Assembly (NCBI GenBank): GCA_035443885.1
Contig: DAOMNO010000022.1
Coordinates: forward strand, 1-37,236
Direction of reading: 5' to 3'
Length of the DNA stretch: 37,236 bases
From: DAOMNO01 sp035443885
Lineage (GTDB): Bacteria; Planctomycetota; Phycisphaerae; Phycisphaerales; SM1A02
In this document: positions 1-7,799 of the stretch, in pieces
Position numbering within the stretch: the first letter of the stretch is position 1
Layout: every line of letters begins with the position of its first letter
Made by a program: the position numbers and the translations under genes
Notes under the pieces: generated by a model
Seen by the model: only the letters and a program-made list of their open reading frames with translations
Databases searched by the model: none
Told to the model about the DNA's origin: nothing

Positions 1-20
1 GTCCTCCTTCAAGAATCAGC

Positions 21-37
21 CCAGAGTATCGCTCTGG
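21..37 (-). other. Small hairpin 3' of the first minus-strand gene
   Basis: Six-base arms CCAGAG and CTCTGG around a 5-nt loop lie just beyond the stop codon of the minus-strand gene. There is no T-tract, so it is a weak terminator candidate. On the minus strand the window ends with GAAGGAGGAC, which resembles a ribosome binding site for a further gene outside the window; that would make the region between the two genes short. Confidence 0.3.
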
Positions 38-50
38 TTCTGGATCAGGT

Positions 51-1487
51 TCAGGAGGAAAGGTCACCCCGCGGAGCAGGTTCGTCATCTTCGCGGTTGA
101 AGTCGAAGCTCATGCAGTAGCCCGTGCGCCATGCGGGGTAATCCACCGCGCAGCGGTAGCCGACGAAGCGGCCTGCGTCGAGCGACAATCTGCGGAAGAG
201 GAACTGCGTCAGTTCGGCGTGCCGCGTGTACGCGGGCGTGGCGGCGTTGGTGAGGCCCTGCCCAAGCAGTTCCAGGCGGGGCGCTTCGCTGAAGCGCGTC
301 TGCCAGCGATCGCCGACGTGCGCCGCGAAGTCCGGCCGCCACAGGTGCATGTCGAGCGAGGGGATGCATTCGCGCGCCATGTCGCGGTGCAGGTACACAT
401 CGAACACCATGCGCCGGACGGGGAAGTTGATCATCGCCCACACTTCTTCAATGCGAGGCGGGCTGATCGCGGGGTGCGGCATCGTGCTGTGCGTGCCGAA
501 CATCAGGTCGATCGCGCCGCCCGGTGCGCGGCCGCCTGTTTCCATGTCGATCGCCTGCACGAGGTATTCGCCGGGCTGGCGCGAGCTGACCACGGGTGCG
601 GGGCTGCTGCTGAACTCTGTAAGCACTGAGCCGGGCGCATCGGAATCCGCTGCGTCGTTCAGGCCGTGGAAGATTTGCTGCGGCTCGCCTTCAGGTTCAT
701 CCTCGCGACGGCTGGTGAAGTTGTGGAAGGTGAGCGGCACGGCATCCGGCCTTGCGATGTGGCCGACCAGCCCGTGCGCACGCGCAACGTCGATCATCGC
801 ATCGCGCGAACCGCCAAGCGGTGCGTAGATGTAGATCGCGACCCACGTTTCGGAAAATCGGCCGGTGATTTCCGCAGCGGCGTCGAAGAGCCTGCGCCTC
901 GCGGGAGCGGTGTCGCCCGCAGAGGTTTTGGTGGGATCGGGCGCAGCGAGATGGGTGGCAGCGATGCGCCGCAGGAGCGCGGTCTGACTGCCGCCGAGCG
1001 CTTGAATCGCTTCATCAAAGCGATCAGTTGCTGCGATGAGTGCCGCGAGTACATCGGGTTTGACGGCGGGGGTGGCGCGGTTGGCAGCGTCGATGATTTG
1101 TCGCAACCCGCGCACGCCGGGCAGGCGATCGAACACTTCCGGCCCGGTGTATGGGCGGGAGGCAGCGAAGACGAGTCGCTGGCAGGTAGTTCGGTCGATG
1201 TCGAGGAACCTCGCGAGGCCGCTGGCGTTGCGTGCTTCTGCGGGCAGGGAAGCAAGGAACGCGCGGACCTGTTCGTGCACGCGCCTGCCGACGCGATCCG
1301 CAAGTCGCGCTTCCTCAACGGAAAGCGGTTCCACACGGGTACTGGCAGCGAGCGAGGTCATCGTTCGGGCAATGATATTGATCTCTGCGTGCGGCGCGCG
1401 ATCGAACGCTGAGGCGGCAGCCGGGTCCGGATGGCTGCTGTAGGCCCCTTCAGCGTTTTCAAGATTCTTACGGGTAGGTGTTGACAC
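51..1487 (-). CDS. Hypothetical protein with HTH-like N-terminal segment
   Basis: A 478-residue protein I do not recognise. Residues about 88-108 (ASGLARFLDIDRTTCQRLVF) read like a helix-turn-helix, with a helix-rich region on either side. The C-terminal half is globular, with no signal peptide or membrane segment. The chosen GTG start at 1487 has no clear Shine-Dalgarno; an in-frame ATG at 1361 (residue 43, MTSLAAST) is the alternative and would keep the HTH-like part. The gene is divergent from the secreted-protein gene at 1592, and the gap between them holds overlapping promoters and palindromic sites. It could therefore be a regulator acting on that gap, but that is inference from position and the HTH-like segment only. 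Codon use resembles its neighbours. Confidence 0.75.
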   Translation of the reverse strand: MSTPTRKNLENAEGAYSSHPDPAAASAFDRAPHAEINIIARTMTSLAASTRVEPLSVEEARLADRVGRRVHEQVRAFLASLPAEARNASGLARFLDIDRTTCQRLVFAASRPYTGPEVFDRLPGVRGLRQIIDAANRATPAVKPDVLAALIAATDRFDEAIQALGGSQTALLRRIAATHLAAPDPTKTSAGDTAPARRRLFDAAAEITGRFSETWVAIYIYAPLGGSRDAMIDVARAHGLVGHIARPDAVPLTFHNFTSRREDEPEGEPQQIFHGLNDAADSDAPGSVLTEFSSSPAPVVSSRQPGEYLVQAIDMETGGRAPGGAIDLMFGTHSTMPHPAISPPRIEEVWAMINFPVRRMVFDVYLHRDMARECIPSLDMHLWRPDFAAHVGDRWQTRFSEAPRLELLGQGLTNAATPAYTRHAELTQFLFRRLSLDAGRFVGYRCAVDYPAWRTGYCMSFDFNREDDEPAPRGDLSS

Positions 1488-1509
1488 GGTCGGATTCTGC
1501 GGGCATACT
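1481..1509 (+). promoter_or_regulatory. Sigma70-type promoter TTGACA-N17-CATACT
   Basis: TTGACA at 1481-1486 and CATACT at 1504-1509 are separated by exactly 17 bases. This promoter points at the secreted-protein gene starting at 1592 and would give a leader of about 75 nt. Its -35 box overlaps the GTG start of the minus-strand gene. The match is by eye. Confidence 0.55.
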
Positions 1510-1536
1510 GTTCTGAACAGTCCTGAACACGTTCAG
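1507..1536. promoter_or_regulatory. Stacked palindromic operator between divergent genes
   Basis: Two perfect inverted repeats lie side by side: ACTGTTC-T-GAACAGT at 1507-1521 and CTGAAC-AC-GTTCAG at 1523-1536. CTGAACA occurs twice exactly 10 bp apart (1513 and 1523), so half-sites fall on the same DNA face. The sites cover the start region of both divergent promoters, as expected for a repressor. The binding protein is unknown. The arm spacing does not fit LexA boxes familiar to me. Confidence 0.5.
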
Positions 1537-1563
1537 TATAGCACACGCCCTGCTTGGTGTCGG
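1535..1563 (-). promoter_or_regulatory. Minus-strand promoter CCGACA-N17-TATACT
   Basis: Read on the minus strand, TATACT (1540-1535) is a good -10 and CCGACA (1563-1558) a fair -35 with a 17-base spacer. Transcription would start near 1528, leaving about 40 nt before the GTG at 1487, which supports that start. The two half-site palindromes lie directly downstream. Confidence 0.4.
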
Positions 1564-1591
1564 GATAATTAGGAAAGAAAGGACGAGAAAA

Positions 1592-2326
1592 ATGCGAATC
1601 ATGCTGGCTTCTGCCGCGATCCTTGCCATGACTGCTGCTGCTGCGGGTGGTGTGGAGACGACGGTTGTTACCTTTGACAATGGCTGGGAAGGCTGGAACG
1701 GCACACAGGGGCCGGGTGGTTCATCCACCATTCTGCCTGCTGGTGGCAATCCCGGTGCGCACGCCCGCACCGTTTTCAACAACTTCGGCATCGAATGGTG
1801 GACGAACACGAACACCGCGTTCGTGGGCGATCTCACGCGATATCAGTCCGTTACGATCAGCATCGACGTGAAGGTCGAAGGCATCTGGTTCTTCGGGTCG
1901 CCTGTTTCGCGAAACCTCATCCTCGACTTCCGCAGCTTCAGCCTGGGGCAGAACGGCTACCCGTGGTCGTCGGTGTGGTTCAATCTCGCCACCATGCAGG
2001 GTGGTCAGGATTGGGCGACGTACTCCGTTACCTTCGACCCCAACGCGCTGGCGATGCCTGCTGGCTGGGGTGGGTATGGCGATGAAGACCCCAACACCTA
2101 TGAGCCGACGCTGCCCGCCAACCTCACCTTTGCCGATGTGATGGCGAACGTGGAGCAGCTTGCGTTCACGACGTACGAGCCGGGCTGGATGTACGGCTTC
2201 ACTGATTTCGACATTCGCATCGACAACATCCGCATTGAGGGCACGCTGATTCCTTCCCCGGCGGCTATGCCCGTGCTGCTTGCGGGTCTCCTTGGTGTCT
2301 CGCGACGTCGTCGCTCGGCTGCCTGA
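1592..2326 (+). CDS. Secreted protein with PEP-CTERM-like tail
   Basis: A 244-residue exported protein of unknown role. Residues 1-20 (MRIMLASAAILAMTAAAAGG) form a signal peptide. The mature part is rich in aromatic residues, Gly and Asn, and looks beta-sandwich-like (FDNGWEGWNG near its start), similar to carbohydrate-binding or jelly-roll modules. The C-terminus reads IPSP, then a hydrophobic stretch AAMPVLLAGLLGV, then SRRRRSAA: the motif, transmembrane helix and basic cluster of PEP-CTERM-type sorting signals, in the variant form I associate with Phycisphaerae. The product is therefore probably delivered to the cell surface or envelope. The ATG is preceded by purine-rich AGGAAAGAAAGGA. 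Carbohydrate binding is inferred from composition only. Confidence 0.8.
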   Translation: MRIMLASAAILAMTAAAAGGVETTVVTFDNGWEGWNGTQGPGGSSTILPAGGNPGAHARTVFNNFGIEWWTNTNTAFVGDLTRYQSVTISIDVKVEGIWFFGSPVSRNLILDFRSFSLGQNGYPWSSVWFNLATMQGGQDWATYSVTFDPNALAMPAGWGGYGDEDPNTYEPTLPANLTFADVMANVEQLAFTTYEPGWMYGFTDFDIRIDNIRIEGTLIPSPAAMPVLLAGLLGVSRRRRSAA

Positions 2327-2367
2327 GCGCCAATCCTCGCGGGGCCATGCCGCCCCGGCTTCACGCG

Positions 2368-2401
2368 CCGCGTCGCCTTCGGGCGGCGCGGTTCCATTTT
2401 T
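2368..2401 (+). terminator. Rho-independent terminator after the secreted-protein gene
   Basis: A 10-bp GC-rich stem (CCGCGTCGCC with GGCGGCGCGG, one G-T wobble) closed by a TTCG tetraloop is followed by TTCCATTTTT. It lies about 40 bp after the stop at 2326 and before the thioesterase gene. Confidence 0.7.
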
Positions 2402-2453
2402 GCACGCAGCATGCGTGCGCTCCCGCGCGTTCGCCTCGCTGTAGCATGCACGC

Positions 2454-2867
2454 ATGAGCGATGTCGTTCCGCCAACTGCAGGCCGCATGGAGTTCCGCGT
2501 GCGCTATGTCGAATGCGACCCGATGGGCATGGCGCATCACACGGCCTATCCGGTCTGGTTCGAGATGGGCCGCACCGAACTGCTGCGCGAATCGGGCATG
2601 AACTACCGCGATCTTGAAGCGCAGGGAATTCTGCTTGCCGTCGCGCGGCTGAACGTGCGCTACAAGCGGCCGGCACGCTACGACGATGTGCTGACGCTGC
2701 ATACGCGAGTCGTCGGCAACAGCCGCGTGAAGATCGAACACGAATATCAGCTCTTCCGAGGTGATGAACTGCTGGCGGAAGCGTCGTCCACGCTGGCTTG
2801 TCTTGATGCAGCAGGCGCGCTGCGTGCCTTGCCTGATTCGCTCGTCGCGCTGCTCGGCGTGGAATGA
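2454..2867 (+). CDS. Acyl-CoA thioesterase (4HBT/YbgC-FadM family)
   Basis: A 137-residue hotdog-fold thioesterase that hydrolyses acyl-CoA or a related thioester in the cytoplasm. The family signature is clear: FRVRYVECDPMGMAHHTAYP near residues 17-36, with the catalytic-type Asp in ECD and the following MGMAHH turn, then FEMGRTELLRE, and a central strand VARLNVRYKRPARYDD. The length is normal for the single-domain family. The substrate cannot be read from sequence: aromatic acyl-CoA, short-chain acyl-CoA and acyl-ACP are all possible. It stands alone on the plus strand; the minus-strand small membrane protein gene overlaps its 3' end. Confidence 0.9.
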   Translation: MSDVVPPTAGRMEFRVRYVECDPMGMAHHTAYPVWFEMGRTELLRESGMNYRDLEAQGILLAVARLNVRYKRPARYDDVLTLHTRVVGNSRVKIEHEYQLFRGDELLAEASSTLACLDAAGALRALPDSLVALLGVE

Positions 2868-3106
2868 CGCCGCTTTGCGTGAATCTCGCGCCAGAGGTCC
2901 GCTGCCTTGATCGCGCACACAATGCCCGGCGCGAGGAGCACCAGCCACGGGCCTTTCATCGCCACACCGATGAGCACGCATTCGAACGCAAGGAACGCGA
3001 AGATTGCGAACATGACCCACTGGCTGCGGCGTGATGGCGGAGTGGCGGCGGGCACGGCATCAGGATAATCGCCGATCGACTGCGCGGGCGGCTCAGGCGT
3101 CTTCAA
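2747..3106 (-). CDS. Small two-helix membrane protein
   Basis: About 119 residues if started at the TTG at 3106 (leading to MKTPEPPAQSIGDYPDAVPA); I chose this start because it overlaps the end of the DUF721 gene by 14 bp, as translationally coupled genes do. Two hydrophobic helices are visible, WVMFAIFAFLAFECVLIGVAM and WLVLLAPGIVCAIKAADLW, followed by a basic, Ser/Ala-rich tail. That tail overlaps the 3' end of the convergent thioesterase gene by 121 bp, which is unusual and lowers confidence in the end. An ATG just before the first helix would make a shorter protein. No function is recognised. Confidence 0.5.
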   Translation of the reverse strand: MKTPEPPAQSIGDYPDAVPAATPPSRRSQWVMFAIFAFLAFECVLIGVAMKGPWLVLLAPGIVCAIKAADLWREIHAKRRHSTPSSATSESGKARSAPAASRQASVDDASASSSSPRKS

Positions 3107-3443
3107 GCGGGCCGATCTTCGTGCGCACGCGCACCAGTGTGCCTCGATATGTATCGCGAAGCTGCGTTTCCAGCCCTTCACGAAGAAGACGATCGAGCTG
3201 ATACGCGGTAGATGCGGAGTCCACATGCACATGCAGCACACCTCGTGTAAGGCCGACGACGGCGGTGTGCGAGGCGATCTCTGCGGGAACGAGCTGTTCC
3301 CACAGCTCGATCATGCTGCCGAGCTTTTTGTGCGTGCGCCGTGCGGAATCCGCGATGGAGCGGATGACGCCGTCCATCGTGGTTTCGCGTTGCGGCCTGG
3401 CGCGGTGTTCGCGGAGCTGCTCAATCGCCTTGAACGGGTCCAT
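3093..3443 (-). CDS. DUF721 / DciA-like replication protein
   Basis: A 116-residue protein with the DUF721 layout: a basic helical N-terminus (IEQLREHRARPQRETTMDGVIRSIADS), the core LGSMIELWEQLVPAEIASHTAVVGLTRGVLHVHVDSASTAYQL, and a C-terminal helix LLREGLETQL. Bacterial members related to DciA help load the replicative helicase DnaB. Its position 13 bp downstream of holB on the same strand fits a replication role. It is short for the family, with little of the disordered extension seen in longer DciA proteins, so helicase loading is inferred from family and context. Confidence 0.8.
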   Translation of the reverse strand: MDPFKAIEQLREHRARPQRETTMDGVIRSIADSARRTHKKLGSMIELWEQLVPAEIASHTAVVGLTRGVLHVHVDSASTAYQLDRLLREGLETQLRDTYRGTLVRVRTKIGPLEDA

Positions 3444-3456
3444 TGCAGGAATGGTA

Positions 3457-4509
3457 TCACACCAGCAGATGTGACTGCGCCCATCGTGATGAAAGATTCT
3501 CCAGCACCATCTTCAAGTTGACGTTCGCAGCAGCCTGGGACTCCGTTTCGCGTATCGCGTCGATCATCGCGCTGGCGCGATAGGGGTCTTGCAAAAGATT
3601 GCGCCTAGCGTGGGTGGCCAGCAGCGAGAGCACATGCCGCAATCCGTCCTTGTTCGCCGCGTCCTTGCTGGCGTTGTCGTGCTTCTTCACCCACGCGACG
3701 GCGAACTCTTCCACAAGCGCGGCAAGTGTTTCGCCCATGGCCACCGGAAAGCGGCCACGGTCGATCTCTGTCAGCATCGGCGCGAGTGTGCGATCCCACG
3801 AAGCGAAGCCGTACTCCGCAGCGATGAGCGCGACACCCGGCGAGCCGTCCGCAAAGCGAATGATCCACTCCAGCTCTTCTCGCGGGCAGTCGAGCTTCGC
3901 CTGTGTAACCCAGGCCTGCATGGCGCAATCGTCCAGCGAGGTGAAACGTACATGCTGGCATCGGCTGCGAATGGTGGGCAGCAGCCGCTCCGGTCTGCTG
4001 GTGATGAGGATGATGAATGTTTCAGCGGGCGGTTCTTCGAGGGTTTTGAGCATCGCGTTTTGTGCGGTGTTTTCGAGCAGTTCCGCTTCGTCGATGATGA
4101 ACACCTTGCCGTGACCGCGCATGGCCGTGCGATACGCCGGCGCCTCGCCGCCATCGCGCCCGCCGATCATGTTTTCGCGAAGCACATCGAGCGGCATGTT
4201 GGTGAGCTTCTTTTCGCGAAGTTGTCGATCATCCGAAAAGCGTGCGAGTTCCTTGCGGATGATGTGCAGATCGGGATGCGTTCCTGCGTCGATGAGCAGC
4301 GAGCACGCGCTGTGCGGGTCGGATTCGATCTCGCCGGTGAGTGTGGGGGCAGCATCGGGGTCGAGCAGAAGCCTGGCGAACTCCACGGCGGTGGTGAACT
4401 TCCCCACGCCGAGCGGGCCGGAGAAGATCCACGCATGATGCACGCGCTGCGAGCGCAGGGCAGCGCGAAGCACTTCGATGGCGTGAGGTTGGCCGAGGAT
4501 ACGATCCAT
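3457..4509 (-). CDS. holB: DNA polymerase III subunit delta' (clamp loader)
   Basis: A 350-residue AAA+ protein of the clamp-loader type, a subunit of the complex that places the sliding clamp on primed DNA. It opens with MDRILGQPHAIEVLRAAL, has a Walker A-like loop GPLGVGKFT at residues 31-39 (Phe follows the Lys), a Walker B-like segment KVFIIDEAELL, the sequence NAMLKTLEEPP typical of delta'/gamma proteins, and an arginine-finger SRC motif (TIRSRCQHVRF). The C-terminal half is helical as expected for the collar domain. Length is normal for delta' (about 330-350) and too short for DnaX. It probably heads an operon with the DUF721 and small membrane protein genes. Confidence 0.9.
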   Translation of the reverse strand: MDRILGQPHAIEVLRAALRSQRVHHAWIFSGPLGVGKFTTAVEFARLLLDPDAAPTLTGEIESDPHSACSLLIDAGTHPDLHIIRKELARFSDDRQLREKKLTNMPLDVLRENMIGGRDGGEAPAYRTAMRGHGKVFIIDEAELLENTAQNAMLKTLEEPPAETFIILITSRPERLLPTIRSRCQHVRFTSLDDCAMQAWVTQAKLDCPREELEWIIRFADGSPGVALIAAEYGFASWDRTLAPMLTEIDRGRFPVAMGETLAALVEEFAVAWVKKHDNASKDAANKDGLRHVLSLLATHARRNLLQDPYRASAMIDAIRETESQAAANVNLKMVLENLSSRWAQSHLLV

Positions 4510-4577
4510 GAAGAAGCGTCAGGGCGTTACAGACAGGCCGGGTCGGATTCGCCGTGTATGGTACGGGAAAGGACGTT

Positions 4578-5852
4578 TCACTCCCATTCCCACATTCTGC
4601 GCAGATGTCCAGGATCAATGTCACGGCCTGCGAAGAGGCGGAAGCCGGTTTCCGTTCGTTCGTAATGCAACGGCGCCTTCGTCACCGGGTCGAGCGGCGT
4701 GGTCCATGTTTCCGGGTCCGGGTATTCGCCGTGGGCGCGGCGGTGAGCGCGCAGTTCCATCGCCAGAACAGCAAGCAGCCGTGATTGTTCAAGGCGAAGG
4801 TTTAACTTCTGAATTTGCCAGCTCTCCATGACGAAATGGCTGCCGAGGATTGCATGTTCCGGCGTTTCCGTGGCGATCGGCTCGCCAGCGCGATTGTGCG
4901 CTGGCGCTGATAGCCATTCAATTAGTTCTCGATTGGCATCGAGCACATAAGCGCGGTCAAGATCGCGATACCACCACAGGCGCACAAGCAAGGCCGGTGT
5001 AACATTCGGGGCTATTCCATTGGCTTCAATCAGTTCAACATTCGGCCGATTGATAGAACTAAGCCCCATCAAGGCATTTGCTTCGATCGCACGAATGAGG
5101 TCTGGTTGCAGATCAAGTTGCCGAATCAGGTCCGCGAGAGGGCCTTCGGGCACATCATGATTCGCGTGCCGGAAAAGTGTTTCCATGGAAGCCAGCACGG
5201 CTTCGATGATCGACCACCGGACGAGTTGCGAGATTGGCGTCGGGTCTGAGCCGATGTGGTTCGCCAGCATGACCGCCGTGGCCAGATCACTCGCCGCTTC
5301 ATCCAGACGTCCTTCACTGGCACGATGCGCAGCACGATCGCGCAATGCAAATGACAGAAGGTGCCCGTAGGCAATCCACGGCATGAGCGCGTCCATGCCT
5401 TCGTCGTACATCGTATTGTTCCAAAGGCACTGTGGCATCGCAGCCGCCTGCTTCACCAAGTCCAGCGCTGGTGCCAGTTTCTCGATCGTTGCGCGATTGA
5501 GCGCAGCGGCTGCGGCGCGATGCGCGTCTTCGTTTAGGTCCGCCCCGCCCTGGTATCGCGGGTCGTACCGAGCGTACTCGCCGGTCGGATCGCCAAGGGT
5601 GCTTCGCTCTTCGACGGAGAGCTGCCCAAGGATTGCAAACGCCTGTTCATAAACAGTCGCGGCGTTCTCGTCGGCGGGCAGTGGGGCTGGCCGCAAGTCC
5701 TGCAGGCTTGGGGCCAATCCCGCGGCGACCCACGCGTCCATGGCGCGGTCGTATTCTGCTCTCATGCCGCTGCGGATCCACCAGGCAATTGATGCCCCCC
5801 CAAGCAGTGCAGCAATCACGATGAGCGAGACGACATTCGTTCCGGTCTTCAT
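4578..5852 (-). CDS. Membrane-anchored hypothetical protein, planctomycete type
   Basis: A 424-residue protein. Residues 4-21 (GTNVVSLIVIAALLGGAS) form an N-terminal membrane anchor, so the rest lies outside the cytoplasmic membrane. The middle is helical and Ala-rich. The C-terminal segment, reading HGEYPDPETW..PLDPVTKAPLHYERTETGFRLFAGRD, resembles a tail I have seen in many large planctomycete hypotheticals (P..LDP.tG.PL.Y.r...G..ly). I chose the ATG at 5852 because a CGGAG lies about 10 bases upstream and the anchor begins there. The open frame continues much further upstream, but that part is antisense to the MmgE/PrpD gene. Function unknown. Confidence 0.75.
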   Translation of the reverse strand: MKTGTNVVSLIVIAALLGGASIAWWIRSGMRAEYDRAMDAWVAAGLAPSLQDLRPAPLPADENAATVYEQAFAILGQLSVEERSTLGDPTGEYARYDPRYQGGADLNEDAHRAAAAALNRATIEKLAPALDLVKQAAAMPQCLWNNTMYDEGMDALMPWIAYGHLLSFALRDRAAHRASEGRLDEAASDLATAVMLANHIGSDPTPISQLVRWSIIEAVLASMETLFRHANHDVPEGPLADLIRQLDLQPDLIRAIEANALMGLSSINRPNVELIEANGIAPNVTPALLVRLWWYRDLDRAYVLDANRELIEWLSAPAHNRAGEPIATETPEHAILGSHFVMESWQIQKLNLRLEQSRLLAVLAMELRAHRRAHGEYPDPETWTTPLDPVTKAPLHYERTETGFRLFAGRDIDPGHLRRMWEWE

Positions 5853-5981
5853 TTGAAAGTGGCTCCGAGAAAGAGGATACTCACCAGTCTTCGCTGAACC
5901 CGGCCAAACCTTGCCGAAAAGCGTCTCGTGCTCGAAGCGATTTCTCATTTCCCGTACTTTTTCCATCATACGACCGACCCC

Positions 5982-7595
5982 ATGACTACTGCGACTGCTG
6001 CAACATTCGTCACCCTTCCTCGCGACTCCAACCAGGCGCTCGGGATCGGCCGCTTTGCCGTCGATTTCATGTCCGGCACGCTGGGCGAGCCTTCGCCCGC
6101 CGTGCTCAACCGCACACTGCTCTTCCATACCGATGCGGTGCTGTGCGGCATCTCCGCCATTGCGCTCGGCACGAACGCGCCGCGCGTGCTGCGCGAAGAA
6201 GCTCTTGAGTATGAACGCAGCGCTGGTGGCGCAACGATCTTCGGATCGAATCGCCCCGTCGCGCCGGAGAAGGCCATCGTCGCCAACTCCGCCGCCGTGC
6301 GCGAGTGGGATTCCAACGGCACGAACTTCGGCTACAACCCGAAGCTGGGCCACACGGCGGGGGAGTTCGGCCACAACGATTTCTATCCTGTCTGCATCGC
6401 AGCGGCGCAGCTTGCAGGGCGCGACGGTGCGTTCGCGCTGCGCGGCATGGCGTGTCTTGATGAAATCCGCGGCCGTCTGGCGGAAGTCTTCTCGCTTAAG
6501 AGCTACAAGATCGACCACGTGGTGCATGGCGCGATTGCGTCCGCTGCGGTGTATGGCGCGATGCTTGGCGCCACGGCGGAGCAGATCGAATCCGCCATCG
6601 GCATGTTCGTGGCGCATTCCATTCCGTGGCGAGCCATTCGTGCAGGCAAGCAGCTTTCCGATTCCAAAGGCTCTTCCGCTGCGATTTCCACGGAAGCCGC
6701 CGTGCTCGCCATGCAGCGTGCAATGCGGGGCTTCATCGGGCCGAAGGACATTTTCCGCAATCCGGAAGCGATCTGGCGATTCTTCGAGCCGACGACGAGC
6801 GGCAAGGATCGCTGGGTGGAAATGGCGCCTTCGCCGTTCGATCTCATGCTTTCGCATTCCGGCGATGACTTCGCGGTGATGGGCATGCACTTCAAGCTGG
6901 GACTGTATGAGCATCAGTCCGCGGGCGCGCTGCAGGGCATCATCGACCTTGTTGCAGCGCATCCGCATCTGCTTGCAGATGCGCAGGGCGGCAGCATCGC
7001 GGGCATCACGATTCTGGCGTATGAGCCAGCATTCGGCATCATCGGCAACCCGGCGAAGATGGACCCGAAGACGCGCCAGTCCGCTGACCACTCCATGGCG
7101 TACATTGTTGCGACGTTGCTGCGCAAGGCGCTGGAATACAAGGCCAGGCATGGCGCGCTGCCCGCGACGAAGGGCGGCCGCGCGAACGATGAAATCTGGA
7201 AGACACTCATGCTTTCGCCTTACGACTATAAAGAGGATGAGAGCGCGATCTTCCACCCGCTGACACGCACGCTGATGAAGAAGATCACCTTCCAGCATGG
7301 CGGGCCGGAGTACGACGCGAAGTATCCCGATGGCATTCCCACCTCGCTCGTCATCACTGGCGCAGACGGCAAGCGATACGACAGCGGCCTCGTGATGTAC
7401 CCCGGCGGGCACGCACGTAACACGACCGCGGACCTTGAAGACATCCTCGCATCCAAGTTCAAGCTGCTGGCGGGGCTTGCGGTGAAAGACGGTGCAGCGG
7501 TTATTGAGCGGTTCAACAGCCTGCCGTCGCTCAGCGCGGCGCAGGTGCGCTCGCTGCATGACTTTGAGATCGTGCACACGGGCGGGTTCGCGTAA
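5982..7595 (+). CDS. MmgE/PrpD family dehydratase (2-methylcitrate dehydratase-like)
   Basis: A 537-residue cytoplasmic enzyme of the MmgE/PrpD family, whose best known members dehydrate 2-methylcitrate in propionate catabolism. Family traits include an N-terminal helical region (AVDFMSGTLGEPSPAVLNRTLLFHTDAVLCGISA), ANSAAVREWDSNGTNFGYNP, the Gly/His-rich HTAGEFGHNDFYPVCIAAAQ, and KIDHVVHGAIASAAVYGAMLGAT. It is longer than many MmgE proteins (about 450-480) and close to the PrpD group. No prpB or prpC is near, so the substrate is uncertain; other members act on different hydroxyacids. I preferred the ATG at 5982 to an upstream GTG at 5928, whose extra residues look like non-coding sequence. 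Confidence 0.85.
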   Translation: MTTATAATFVTLPRDSNQALGIGRFAVDFMSGTLGEPSPAVLNRTLLFHTDAVLCGISAIALGTNAPRVLREEALEYERSAGGATIFGSNRPVAPEKAIVANSAAVREWDSNGTNFGYNPKLGHTAGEFGHNDFYPVCIAAAQLAGRDGAFALRGMACLDEIRGRLAEVFSLKSYKIDHVVHGAIASAAVYGAMLGATAEQIESAIGMFVAHSIPWRAIRAGKQLSDSKGSSAAISTEAAVLAMQRAMRGFIGPKDIFRNPEAIWRFFEPTTSGKDRWVEMAPSPFDLMLSHSGDDFAVMGMHFKLGLYEHQSAGALQGIIDLVAAHPHLLADAQGGSIAGITILAYEPAFGIIGNPAKMDPKTRQSADHSMAYIVATLLRKALEYKARHGALPATKGGRANDEIWKTLMLSPYDYKEDESAIFHPLTRTLMKKITFQHGGPEYDAKYPDGIPTSLVITGADGKRYDSGLVMYPGGHARNTTADLEDILASKFKLLAGLAVKDGAAVIERFNSLPSLSAAQVRSLHDFEIVHTGGFA

Positions 7596-7626
7596 AGCGC
7601 GTTCAATCGTGTTTCTTGATTCGTTC

Positions 7627-7650
7627 AAGCCGCGTTCGGTGCGGCTTTTT
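7627..7650 (+). terminator. Rho-independent terminator after the dehydratase gene
   Basis: AAGCCGC and GCGGCTT pair around a 7-nt loop and run straight into a T-tract (CTTTTT). It lies about 30 bp after the stop at 7595. Confidence 0.8.
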
Positions 7651-7744
7651 CATGCGCCAGTGGCGTCGCGGCGCGGGCAAAGGGTAAAAACTGAAAAAAC
7701 TCTTCGCTCCCGCGAAAGCTGGCGTTAGTATCTGGCGTTCGTGT

Positions 7745-7761
7745 AAGTTCTTGTAGAACTT
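7745..7761. promoter_or_regulatory. Inverted repeat AAGTTC-N5-GAACTT
   Basis: Perfect 6-base arms with a TTGTA spacer lie 39 bp before the GTG start of the secreted nuclease gene. It may be an operator or a leader hairpin. A weak TAGTAT at 7726-7731 could be the -10. No binding protein can be named. Confidence 0.3.
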
Positions 7762-7799
7762 GGGTTTGCCGTCCAAATCCCGAACAGAGGGAGCCGCCT

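Noticed and set aside
1507..1536. Palindromes considered as LexA/SOS boxes
   Set aside because: Arm spacing (1 and 2 bases) fits none of the LexA motifs I know (for example CTGT-N8-ACAG or GAAC-N4-GTTC), and neither flanking gene is a known SOS gene.
5853..7628. Long minus-strand open frame continuous with the gene at 4578-5852
   Set aside because: It is antisense to the well-supported MmgE/PrpD gene, rich in Arg/His/Cys as expected of a shadow frame in GC-rich DNA, and has no ribosome binding site.
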